Assembly (NCBI GenBank): GCA_963626295.1 | Contig: CAVFWS010000010.1 | Span: forward strand, 1 to 32,038 | Source: UBA1731 sp963626295 | GTDB taxonomy: Bacteria > Verrucomicrobiota > Kiritimatiellia > RFP12 > UBA1067 | Reading direction: 5' to 3' | Length of the DNA: 32,038 nt | Shown here: positions 16,647-23,547 of the stretch, piece after piece | Numbering within the stretch: position 1 is the stretch's first letter | How the letters are laid out: each line of letters opens with the position of its first letter | Translations under genes and position numbers: made by a program | Notes under the pieces: generated by a model | What the model was told of the DNA's origin: nothing | Seen by the model: only the letters and a program-made list of their open reading frames with translations | Databases searched by the model: none

Positions 16647-17942
16647 TCACGCGGAAGCCTTGTCCGCCACTTTGCATATCAGGTACACCTTGTCTCCGAC
16701 GCGGCAGCGCGGAGCGGGAATCGTCACCCACGTTCCCTTCTCGGCAACCGCGGGAATCACGTCGTCGCGCCTCAGCGACTCCACCCGGAATTCCCGTACG
16801 CCAGTTGTCGGGCCATGCACCTGAAGGAGATCGCCAACCCTTATTGGCGCATCCTGGATCCTTATCTGCGCGATTCCGGCCTTGAGGAAATAGTCCATGA
16901 CCACGCCGACGTGACGCTTCACTTCGGTGGCGGAAGAGTTCGGCGTATCCGTGAACTGATCCTTCCCTGGACGACCGAAATAGAGTCCGCACGAGTATTC
17001 CCTATGGAAGAATCGTCTGGTCCGCTCGACAAGCCGATCAGCAAGCTGAGGAGAATAGTTGCCGGCAAGCGCCGCGTCCACGGCTTCCCGGTATGCGCCC
17101 ACAACCGTCATCACGTATTCGGCATTGCGCGCGCGGCCCTCGATCTTGAACGACGCGATGCCGGCTTCAATGAGCCTGTCGACGAACGGCAGCGAACATA
17201 GGTCCTTCGCCGACATCACCGTATGCGGTTCGACGACGAACTGCGTGGTGGAATCGTGTACCGGATTCCCCGCACCGTCGGAATAAAGGTCAACCGCCTT
17301 GACGAGGAACGTGCGGCGGCAGGGCTGCTTGCATTCGCCCCTGTTCGCGCTGCATCCGTAGGCCTCGTGGCTCATCATGCAGCGCCCCGACTCCGCGACG
17401 CACTGGGCGCCATGGACAAAGCACTCCACCTCAATCCCGCACGTCTCCACTATCCGCCTCACCTCGGCGAGGGTGCATTCCCGCGCAAGCACGACCCGCG
17501 AAGCGCCCTGCGCCCTCACGAAACCGGCGGCGACGGAATTGGAAATGCTCATCTGCGTGGAGACGTGAAAGCGCACGCCAAGCCTCCTGCACAGCGACAC
17601 TACGCCCCAGTCCGCAACGATGAACGCATCGACATGCGCCCTGGCGGCACGTATCAGCCCTTCGACCTTTCCGATCTCGTCCTCGAACATTATCGCGTTG
17701 AGCGTGAGATATCTCCTTACGGGCCCGGTGCGGCGGCACCGTCGCCCGCCAAGGGCGAATGCGGATGCCGCCTCGCACCTGCGCCTTATCTCGGGGAGAT
17801 CCTCAACCGAGAAGTTGATGCCCGCCCGTTGGCGCATGTTGAACTCGCCAAGGCCGAAGTACACCGCATCGGCCCCTGCGTCGAGAGCCGCCTGAAGGCA
17901 AGTCATGTCGCCAGCCGGCGCAAGTATCTCCGGCGCAGTCAA
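16647..17942 (-). CDS. Peptidase U32 family protein (TrhP/RlhA-type)
   Basis: The 431-residue protein has the U32 barrel, beginning EILAPAGD and followed by DAVYFGLGEFNMR. The family signature reads CFVHGAQCVAESGRC, then NRGECKQPCRR, so Cys181, Cys188, Cys204 and Cys208 can bind the iron-sulfur cluster found in RNA-hydroxylating members such as TrhP and RlhA. Despite the name these proteins are not thought to be ordinary proteases. An Arg-rich insertion at about 66-78 is unusual. The start is TTG 17942, overlapping the TGA of the SDR gene (TTGA), with GGGAGGG 8 bases upstream. RNA modification is the likely role; which RNA cannot be told. Confidence 0.88.
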   Translation of the reverse strand: MTAPEILAPAGDMTCLQAALDAGADAVYFGLGEFNMRQRAGINFSVEDLPEIRRRCEAASAFALGGRRCRRTGPVRRYLTLNAIMFEDEIGKVEGLIRAARAHVDAFIVADWGVVSLCRRLGVRFHVSTQMSISNSVAAGFVRAQGASRVVLARECTLAEVRRIVETCGIEVECFVHGAQCVAESGRCMMSHEAYGCSANRGECKQPCRRTFLVKAVDLYSDGAGNPVHDSTTQFVVEPHTVMSAKDLCSLPFVDRLIEAGIASFKIEGRARNAEYVMTVVGAYREAVDAALAGNYSPQLADRLVERTRRFFHREYSCGLYFGRPGKDQFTDTPNSSATEVKRHVGVVMDYFLKAGIAQIRIQDAPIRVGDLLQVHGPTTGVREFRVESLRRDDVIPAVAEKGTWVTIPAPRCRVGDKVYLICKVADKASA

Positions 17943-18778
17943 AACGCAATCCCTCCCGCATCCCTTGCGCCCGACGTCTTCTCCGGCAGCATGAGTGAGA
18001 TCGCCTCAGAGAGCCGCCACGGCAGAATGGACATGAGCCAGACCCCAAGGCGCATCGGCCACGGAAACGCGATCAGCCCGACATTGCGGTCTACACGATC
18101 GAGTATTACGTTTGCCGCCTTGTCCGCCTCCATGAAGAACGGCATGGGACAGGTGTTCCGTTCGGTTATCCGCGAGCGCACAAAGCCGGGGCATACTACG
18201 TTCACCGCCATGCCCTCGCGCTTGAGCATGCCGCGCAGCGACAATCCCCAGCTTTTCATCGCCGCCTTTGTCGCCGCGTACGATGGACACGTGGAGAGCG
18301 GAGCGTATCCCGCTATGCTCGCCGTTATGACGATCTGCCGCCTGTTGGATCCGCCGCCATCATCGCCTCGCCTTTTGCGGAACGCCTCTATGGCCGGGAG
18401 GACTACGTTAAGCCCGCCGCCGACATTCGTCGCGAATGTCCTGCGCACGTTCTCTTCATTCTCGTCGCCAGTGCCTATGCCGGCATTGGAGAATACGACC
18501 TCAAGCGGCGCAATGCCGTCGCATTCGCGCACCCAGTCGCGCGTCTGACGAGAGTCGGTGACGTCCAGCTCCCGTCCGACGACACGTATCGGCCCCGCAC
18601 CGGCGGGAGCCGCCGCCTCACAACGCTTGAGTACCGCCGCAAGGCGTTCGGCGTTCCTTCCGCAAATGAAGATGTTGCGCACACCGCGTTTGGCACAGGC
18701 GACAGCCAACGCCTCGCCGATGCCGCTTGACCCTCCTGAGATGAGTACCGCGTTAGGTGTGCTGAATCTGCGAAACAT
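17939..18778 (-). CDS. Short-chain dehydrogenase/reductase
   Basis: The 279-residue oxidoreductase shows the classic SDR features: cofactor motif GGSSGIG near residue 15, FSNAGIG, a serine in TASIAGY and the catalytic YAATK. The C-terminal part has hydrophobic stretches (FPWPMRLGVWLMSILPW) like SDRs that act on lipids or sphingoid ketones at membranes. ATG 18778 is chosen; an upstream TTG at 18805 would overlap the pyrD gene. The gene sits between pyrD and the U32 gene in one run, with its stop overlapping the next start. The substrate is unknown. Confidence 0.9.
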   Translation of the reverse strand: MFRRFSTPNAVLISGGSSGIGEALAVACAKRGVRNIFICGRNAERLAAVLKRCEAAAPAGAGPIRVVGRELDVTDSRQTRDWVRECDGIAPLEVVFSNAGIGTGDENEENVRRTFATNVGGGLNVVLPAIEAFRKRRGDDGGGSNRRQIVITASIAGYAPLSTCPSYAATKAAMKSWGLSLRGMLKREGMAVNVVCPGFVRSRITERNTCPMPFFMEADKAANVILDRVDRNVGLIAFPWPMRLGVWLMSILPWRLSEAISLMLPEKTSGARDAGGIAF

Positions 18779-18794
18779 GGCCAACCCATCACAG

Positions 18795-19754
18795 TCATGC
18801 GGCAATCGCGCCAGTCAATTCGCGAACGGACGAGAACCCGTTCTCCTCGCAATAGGCTACGATGCCATCGGCCACGGACGCCGCCGCACCGGGATCCGTA
18901 AACGTTGCGGTCCCCACGGCAACCGCCGATGCGCCCGCAAGCATCAGCTCGACGGCATCCCGCCAACCATATACGCCGCCCATCGCAAGGATCGGCAACT
19001 TCGAGAATCGGTGGGCATCGTAGACGCACTTCACGGCCACAGGATGCACGCAACGTCCGGAAAGGCCGCCGGAGACATTCGCGAGAACCGGTCTCCGCGT
19101 CTTGACGTCTATCACCATGGCAGGGATGGTGTTTATCAGCGAGAGCGCATCCGCGCCGTTCTCTTCGCATGCGGCCACATAGGGTCTAAGGTCGGGGACG
19201 TTTGGCGCGAGCTTCACTATGAGCGGGAGCGACGTCGATGCCCGCACCGCCTTCACGAGACGGCCGAGGATTGTCGGGTCTTGCCCAAACGTATGGCCGC
19301 CCTGCTTTACGTTCGGGCAGCTCACATTGCATTCGATGGCCCCGATGGTGTCCTTCGACGCCGCCGATATCATTCCGGCGACCTCGGCATATTCCTCGAC
19401 CGAACCGCCCCATATGTTCACGATCAGGGGCGGGACGATTGCATCTGAGGCTCCGTTCCTTGAGAGCGCCTTGGATACGGTGTTCCTGTAGTGCGGGACA
19501 TAATCGGACAAAAACGACTTTACGCCAGGCCCCTGCAGTCCGATCGCATTCACCATGCCGCCCGGGACTTCGCAATGGCGCGGCATGGCGTTCCCCGGCC
19601 ACGGATCGAGGCGCACACCCTTTACCGTGACCGCGCCAAGTTTGGCATAGTCAAGCAGATCGGCATACTCCATGCCATACCCGAACGTGCCGCTCGCCGT
19701 CGTCACAGGCGTAGCCATGCACAATTTTCCAAGGCTTGTTTTCGTGTCTACCAT
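18795..19754 (-). CDS. pyrD: Dihydroorotate dehydrogenase, class 1B catalytic subunit
   Basis: The 319-residue enzyme oxidises dihydroorotate to orotate. It is assigned to class 1B because the catalytic base is Cys146 in ECNVSCPNVK, rather than the serine of membrane-bound class 2 enzymes, and because a PyrK partner exists at 3162-3980. FMN-binding segments VNIWGG, SLINT and LANVSGGLSG followed by AMGGVYG are in place. Length is normal. Only a weak Shine-Dalgarno-like GGGATG precedes the ATG. Separation of pyrD from pyrK by about 15 kb on opposite strands is unusual. Confidence 0.95.
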   Translation of the reverse strand: MVDTKTSLGKLCMATPVTTASGTFGYGMEYADLLDYAKLGAVTVKGVRLDPWPGNAMPRHCEVPGGMVNAIGLQGPGVKSFLSDYVPHYRNTVSKALSRNGASDAIVPPLIVNIWGGSVEEYAEVAGMISAASKDTIGAIECNVSCPNVKQGGHTFGQDPTILGRLVKAVRASTSLPLIVKLAPNVPDLRPYVAACEENGADALSLINTIPAMVIDVKTRRPVLANVSGGLSGRCVHPVAVKCVYDAHRFSKLPILAMGGVYGWRDAVELMLAGASAVAVGTATFTDPGAAASVADGIVAYCEENGFSSVRELTGAIAA

Positions 19755-19886
19755 TGCAACATCATCCCAATTTACGTATCAGTCGTCAGCGCATCAATCG
19801 CCGCAACGGCGGAATCCTTCCTGCGTCCGCAACCGTGAATGCAAAAGCCGAAAGCGAAATAAGCGAACCTGAGGACGCAATGCCCT

Positions 19887-20183
19887 TCACGCTGCGGATG
19901 ATCGCGCCCTGATCCGCCCCGCCAGCGCGAGAACCGCAAACATGGCAGATCCGGCAAGAACCACAATGCATCCAAGGATGGCGTCTTCCCCACTCAAATC
20001 AAGTAGCGGCTCGCCCTCAATCGCATTCGCGACGCAATCCACGCCCCACATGAGCGCCGCCCCCCATAGCGCCAGCATGGTGGTGAACAGCGCAGGGCGG
20101 ATGCTTTCGCCGCCATGCCGCCTTGCGGCAAGGTGTAGGGCCGTAAAGGCAAGCGCTGCGGCTATCGTCATCAGTTCGCACAT
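19887..20183 (-). CDS. Small membrane protein, unknown
   Basis: This 98-residue product has three hydrophobic segments (about 5-20, 31-50 and 69-90) and a basic tail. It starts 3 bases after the stop of the upstream small membrane protein gene, with GGAG about 8 bases before the ATG, so the two form a unit. No function is known to me. The 132 bases between its stop and pyrD hold no clear gene; another frame there reads on for about 45 codons (AFAFTVADAG and beyond), which could mean a frameshifted tail or chance. Confidence 0.7.
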   Translation of the reverse strand: MCELMTIAAALAFTALHLAARRHGGESIRPALFTTMLALWGAALMWGVDCVANAIEGEPLLDLSGEDAILGCIVVLAGSAMFAVLALAGRIRARSSAA

Positions 20184-20186
20184 GGC

Positions 20187-20543
20187 TCATGCTCCGTGCG
20201 GCACGGCTCCCATCTGGCGAGAGCGCTCACGCCATACGCAAACCGAGACCATCGTTGCCCAGACGATGCCAAGCAGAACGGCCATCGCGACGCCGCGTGT
20301 TGCCATCTCGCGAAGCATGTCGGCAGTGTTTCCATCCCTTATGGCCGTCAGGAACGGAGGGGCAAACGTTATCTCGCCATGGTACACATGCTCTATCGCC
20401 AGCATAAGGCTGCCTCCGAACATCATCTTGCCAAGCCAACCCAATCTGGATACGAAAGGATTCCTGTGCGCCGATTCTGGCAGTGAAGACTTCACGGCCG
20501 TGGCGACTACAGCGGCTGTCAGCGGAACGGAAAAACAGGCCAT
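20187..20543 (-). CDS. Conserved-looking small membrane protein
   Basis: The 118-residue protein starts MACFSVPLTAAVV and has two or three hydrophobic segments. Between them is a polar stretch with KMMFGGSLMLAIEHVYHGE, FAPPFLTA and MATRGVAMAVLLGIVWATM. I have an impression of similar small proteins in anaerobic bacteria, with the same VP start and the EH..HGE motif, but I cannot name the family. The histidines in EHVYHGE within a membrane helix could bind a metal or heme. It has a perfect Shine-Dalgarno (GAGGAGGT) and its own extended -10 promoter at 20592-20602. It forms a two-gene unit with the following gene. Confidence 0.8.
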   Translation of the reverse strand: MACFSVPLTAAVVATAVKSSLPESAHRNPFVSRLGWLGKMMFGGSLMLAIEHVYHGEITFAPPFLTAIRDGNTADMLREMATRGVAMAVLLGIVWATMVSVCVWRERSRQMGAVPHGA

Positions 20544-20591
20544 CTTAAAACCTCCTCAATAATTCTGCAGATACGTGTCCTTTGGCGTTTG

Positions 20592-20602
20592 ATTATACCA
20601 TA
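20592..20602 (-). promoter_or_regulatory. Extended -10 promoter of the small membrane gene pair
   Basis: On the minus strand this reads TATGGTATAAT, identical to the plus-strand promoters at 533 and 3122. The predicted leader is about 42 bases and contains the strong GAGGAGGT site. It may also drive pyrD and the genes after it. Confidence 0.7.
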
Positions 20603-20645
20603 AAATCGGCGCACGCAAGGTCGGATGAATACAATGGGGCATCTG

Positions 20646-21728
20646 TCACCATATCTGCGCGGCAGACGCCTTAAGGGCCCTGTCTATCGACTGATCCATG
20701 TCGTAATACCTGTATTCGCCGAGCCTGCCTCCCACCACGAGCCATGGATATTGCCGGCATTCCTCGTTGTACCGCGCAAGCAACGCCCGGGACCCATCCG
20801 TGTTCACGGGGTAGTACGGCTCATCCCCCGGTTTCCAGGCGCGCGGATATTCGCGCATTATCACGGTTTTAGTCCGAAGCATAATCTCGCGATTCTCCGG
20901 ATGGTAGTGCTTGAACTCATGTATGCGGGTATACGGGACATCGGCTTCGGTGTAGTTCACTACGCTCGTGCCCTGGAAATCCGCGACATCAAGCGTCTCG
21001 CGCTCAAACCTCAGCGAACGCCAGGGGAGCTCGCCATGGCCGTATCCGAAAAGGCGGTCTATCGGCCCTGAATAGTATACGGGCTTGCCGGCAAGCGCAC
21101 TCGCCATGTGCGTGGGCAGGTCAAACTCCCTGCCGCACTCGACCACAATGTTCGGGTGTTCCAGAATGCGGTCGAAAAGCGAATTGTATCCGGTGAGGGG
21201 AATCCCCTGGTTGACATCGTTGAAATAGTTCACGTCATAGCTGGCGCGAACAGGCACCCGCTGTATTATGGTGGGATCTATCTCCTCTGGCGGCTTGCCC
21301 CACTGCTTCGAGGTATAGCCCTTGAAGAACGCATCGAAGAGGCTTCTCTTGCGTGCCCCATCCGCCATGAATGCGGGAAGTTCGGATGGAGCAAGCTCAA
21401 CCCCGAAGAACTTGTTCACGAGCGCGAGCCCCACCGGGAGGAAATAGGTGCGACCGCCATATCTCGCCAGCACCTTGTGCTGGTAGCCGTTAAGCTCGAC
21501 AAAGCGACGGACAAAGCTCCATGCCCCATCGAGATGCGTGTGGAAGATGTGGCTTCCGTACGTGTGCACCTCTATGCCGGTTTCCGGATCGGTCTCGCAG
21601 CGCACATTGCCGCCCACCACCGGACGCCTCTCAAGCACCAGCACCCTACGGCCCTGATCCGCCAGGCTTCGCGCAACGGTACATCCCCAAATGCCGGCTC
21701 CCGCGACTATCGCATCTACGTTTTGCAT
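20646..21728 (-). CDS. glf: UDP-galactopyranose mutase
   Basis: The 360-residue flavoprotein converts UDP-galactopyranose to UDP-galactofuranose for surface glycans. The FAD motif GAGIWG is at 10-15, ERRPVVGGN follows, and YGSHIFHT near 57-64 is typical of this enzyme. The C-terminal part has PVNTD and GRLGEYRYYDMDQ, the substrate/flavin-binding region. ATG 21728 is used rather than a longer frame to 21791 because a -10 element lies between them. Exactly 7 bases separate the -10 from the ATG and there is no Shine-Dalgarno, so the mRNA is probably leaderless. Confidence 0.95.
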   Translation of the reverse strand: MQNVDAIVAGAGIWGCTVARSLADQGRRVLVLERRPVVGGNVRCETDPETGIEVHTYGSHIFHTHLDGAWSFVRRFVELNGYQHKVLARYGGRTYFLPVGLALVNKFFGVELAPSELPAFMADGARKRSLFDAFFKGYTSKQWGKPPEEIDPTIIQRVPVRASYDVNYFNDVNQGIPLTGYNSLFDRILEHPNIVVECGREFDLPTHMASALAGKPVYYSGPIDRLFGYGHGELPWRSLRFERETLDVADFQGTSVVNYTEADVPYTRIHEFKHYHPENREIMLRTKTVIMREYPRAWKPGDEPYYPVNTDGSRALLARYNEECRQYPWLVVGGRLGEYRYYDMDQSIDRALKASAAQIW

Positions 21729-21735
21729 GGGAGCA

Positions 21736-21744
21736 ATTATATCA
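21736..21744 (-). promoter_or_regulatory. Extended -10 promoter of glf (leaderless)
   Basis: Minus strand TGATATAAT, followed by TGCTCCC and then the glf ATG. The usual 7-base gap to +1 puts transcription start on the A of the start codon. Confidence 0.7.
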
Positions 21745-21797
21745 TAGCCCGCCATTGCCGGAGGCGATGCGTTTCGACCTTCGGTCCCCAAGCGGCG

Positions 21798-22379
21798 TCA
21801 AAGACGCCTCTCCCTCCAGATCATGGAATAAAGGCGGCCAAACTTTCTCGCGCAATCCGTGAACTTCCCGACGCGCCGGAAACCCAGCGCGGAATGGAAG
21901 CGTACGCTCGCCCGCGTGAGATGCGGATCGCGCCTGTCCGGATACGCAATGCAGGCGTAGGCATTCGCGAATCCCCGTGTCCGCAGGACCGTCTCGAGTG
22001 CCTGATAGAGCCGCCGCCCATACCCCCTCCGATGCGCATCCTGGGCCAGGCATATCGAGACCTCAACGCTTCGCGCATACGCCGCCCGCTTCTTGAGCGG
22101 TCCCGCGTAGGCATAGCCGACAATCCGATCGCCGACACAGGCCAGGAGCCAGGGATAGCGCACACCACGCGTCGCCCTCATCCGCCCCTCGAACTCCCCA
22201 AGCGTCGGCGGCTCGACCTCGAACGAAATCGCCGTATGCTCCACATAGGGTCGGTATATCTCCAGCAACTCACTGGCAAAGCGGACTTCCGCCTCTTCAA
22301 CGTGAAACTCATCCCCGCCGTACGGCAGACGGCAACGCCGCCCGTTCCGAGGATTGACGCCGCATTTACACCATCTCAT
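21798..22379 (-). CDS. GNAT N-acetyltransferase
   Basis: The 193-residue protein has the GNAT fold. The acetyl-CoA motif AHRRGYGRRLY (Q/R-x-x-G-x-G/A) is preceded by strand SVEVSICL and followed by a C-terminal FHSALGFRRVGKF. It resembles phosphinothricin or general small-molecule acetyltransferases: residues 45-60 (YVEHTAISFEVEPPT) match their substrate-loop start. The first 25 residues, with CKCG, are extra compared with that group. A good Shine-Dalgarno (GGAAGGAAT) precedes ATG 22379. It lies just after the ArsR-type gene, separated by a palindrome. The substrate is unknown; detoxification is a reasonable guess. Confidence 0.88.
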   Translation of the reverse strand: MRWCKCGVNPRNGRRCRLPYGGDEFHVEEAEVRFASELLEIYRPYVEHTAISFEVEPPTLGEFEGRMRATRGVRYPWLLACVGDRIVGYAYAGPLKKRAAYARSVEVSICLAQDAHRRGYGRRLYQALETVLRTRGFANAYACIAYPDRRDPHLTRASVRFHSALGFRRVGKFTDCARKFGRLYSMIWRERRL

Positions 22380-22386
22380 ATTCCTT

Positions 22387-22418
22387 CCGCCCTCACTTTT
22401 TGCAAAAAGTGAGGGCGG
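22387..22418. repeat. Palindrome copy 1 (32 bp, perfect)
   Basis: The core half CCCTCACTTTTTG is followed directly by its reverse complement, with arms CCG and CGG. It abuts the stop codon of the ArsR-type gene and lies 7 bases upstream of the GNAT start. A hairpin with almost no loop would form in DNA or RNA. It may attenuate or end arsR transcription, but no U-run follows. Confidence 0.9.
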
Positions 22419-22964
22419 TCACGCCAGTGTCTCCCGTATCAGCGTATCCTCGGGCTGCCGTCCCGTATACGTGACGGCGCCCGCCGCATCCACAAGACGC
22501 GCATGGCCCAACAGGCTGAAGATGCGTTCAATGGTGGCCGGGGGCATATCGAGAGCCTTCGCCGCTTCTACTGTTCCGCCCCTGGATCGGTCTTTCAGAA
22601 AGCGCAAATACGCATTGCGCCGACGATGAGCAAGCGCCCGTATGACTTTCAGCAATTCATGAAGCCGATCCTCCGACGGCGCCGCCTCGAAGAAATGGCG
22701 GAAGGCCTCTACAACCGTCTCGCACCTCACATCGCCCGGAATCGCGCGGTAATACACGCGGCGCTCGGAACACGCCGACGTAACAAGCCCCGCCTCACGC
22801 AACTGCTTGAGATAGGCGCTCGTCGCTCCGACAGTGAGATCCATCCTGTCCGCGATCTCGTTGACGCACGGATATTCCCTGTCCGCCAGCAGCAGCCGCA
22901 GAAGCCTCAGGCGATGTGGATTATCCAGCGCCGCACATACCTTCCAAAAAGAATTTCTCCACAT
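22419..22964 (-). CDS. ArsR-type regulator with second winged helix
   Basis: The 181-residue protein opens with an ArsR-like winged helix: ALDNPHRLRLLRLLL, recognition region DLTVGATSAYLKQLREAGL (about 42-60), then the wing ACSERRVYYRAI. Residues 100-181 form a second HTH-like part (GTVEAAKALDMPPATIERIF). A longer frame reaches 23093, but that extension is only palindrome copy 2 and the promoter, so ATG 22964 is used. A -10 lies exactly 7 bases before it, indicating a leaderless mRNA. Metal-sensing cysteines of ArsR are not evident, so the signal is unknown. It may control the GNAT gene. Confidence 0.85.
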   Translation of the reverse strand: MWRNSFWKVCAALDNPHRLRLLRLLLADREYPCVNEIADRMDLTVGATSAYLKQLREAGLVTSACSERRVYYRAIPGDVRCETVVEAFRHFFEAAPSEDRLHELLKVIRALAHRRRNAYLRFLKDRSRGGTVEAAKALDMPPATIERIFSLLGHARLVDAAGAVTYTGRQPEDTLIRETLA

Positions 22965-22971
22965 GGGCAAG

Positions 22972-22980
22972 AGTATACCA
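22972..22980 (-). promoter_or_regulatory. Extended -10 promoter of the ArsR-type gene (leaderless)
   Basis: Minus strand TGGTATACT, then CTTGCCC and the ATG. Predicted +1 coincides with the start codon. Palindrome copy 2 (22996-23039) covers the place where a -35 would lie. Confidence 0.65.
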
Positions 22981-22995
22981 AAGTTTCCCCCATCC

Positions 22996-23039
22996 CGCAC
23001 CATCCCCTCACTTTTTGCAAAAAGTGAGGGGATGGTGCG
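22996..23039. repeat. Palindrome copy 2 (44 bp, perfect)
   Basis: Same core as copy 1, but the arms are CGCACCATC and GATGGTGCG around it, so the whole 44 bp is self-complementary. It lies just upstream of the ArsR-type promoter. Confidence 0.9.
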
Positions 23040-23113
23040 TTGCCAAAGAATTCTGTAGACGGGCCTCCACTTGGGACAGACCACACTTGGCAAACAACTG
23101 GCGACACGAAAAC

Positions 23114-23158
23114 CGAGAGGCGATCTCTATGTCTGGATGATCGGCTCTCGCTTTTTTT
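23114..23158 (+). terminator. Rho-independent terminator, plus strand, orphan
   Basis: Left arm CGAGAGGCGATC (23114-23125) pairs with GATCGGCTCTCG (23139-23150) with one mismatch over 12 bp, followed by C and seven T. This is a strong intrinsic terminator for plus-strand transcription. No plus-strand gene lies upstream. Read on the minus strand it has only four T after the stem. Confidence 0.7.
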
Positions 23159-23220
23159 AACTGGGTGGCTGTTTGACTTGCGTTGAACGAATACCATACA
23201 AACTTTCGCAATTCCGCAAG

Positions 23221-23384
23221 AACTGGTTATGCAGTTGATGCAACCAAGCACAAGCAATTGTGGTAAAGGGCAACAACACTTCACAAGATGTTGCGACAGG
23301 TTACGCCAACTGCATAACCAGTTGCCGCAGTATGAGCGCAAAGCACAACCCATTGTGTCTGGTTGCGTCAACTGCATACCAGTT
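23221..23384. repeat. Inverted copies of a 17-mer (MITE-like)
   Basis: AACTGGTTATGCAGTTG at 23221-23237 is exactly reverse-complemented at 23307-23323, and a third copy with one base missing is at 23369-23384. Similarity continues past the 17-mer (ATGCAACC against GCGTAACC), so 23221-23323 could fold into a long imperfect hairpin. Each copy also has a small internal palindrome (AACTG, CAGTT). Confidence 0.75.
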
Positions 23385-23513
23385 CGCAAGTTCGCAAGTC
23401 ATCGAGTCGTCGGGAGTTCGCAAGATTCCAGCGAGATTTCGCGGCTGGCATCCCGTTTCCGCCCAGCGAATCAGCCACTCGGTTATGTAACATTTCCGAG
23501 GAATCGGAAATTC

Positions 23514-23547
23514 ACGCCCCTCACTTTTTGCAAAAAGTGAGGGGCGT
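23514..23547. repeat. Palindrome copy 3 (34 bp, perfect)
   Basis: Same core with arms ACGC and GCGT. It overlaps by one base the TAA stop of the downstream DUF4838 gene, so the hairpin would form directly at the 3' end of that operon's mRNA. Confidence 0.9.

Larger units (their letters stand above)
22981..23546. other. Gene-poor repeat-rich spacer
   Basis: About 570 bases between the ArsR-type promoter and the DUF4838 operon end. It looks poorer in GC than its surroundings and holds no convincing protein: the frames here translate palindromes and repeats. It contains palindrome copies 2 and 3, a strong plus-strand terminator, three related copies of a 17-mer in inverted orientation, and the short repeat GTTCGCAA. 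Confidence 0.8.

Noticed and set aside
19755..19886. Frameshifted continuation of the 98-residue membrane protein, or a separate small gene
   Set aside because: The alternative frame is open, but has no recognisable domain or start; left as spacer.
22965..23093. N-terminal extension of the ArsR-type protein to 23093
   Set aside because: The extra 43 codons are palindrome copy 2 and the promoter; a -10 lies 7 bases before ATG 22964.
22907..23389. 160-residue frame on the minus strand and smaller frames in the same spacer
   Set aside because: They translate palindromes, inverted repeats and a terminator, have cysteine-rich odd composition and no ribosome binding site; judged non-coding.
23183..23418. 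CRISPR array or integron attC sites
   Set aside because: Only three copies in mixed orientation with unequal spacing, no regular spacers, and no cas or integrase gene in the window.
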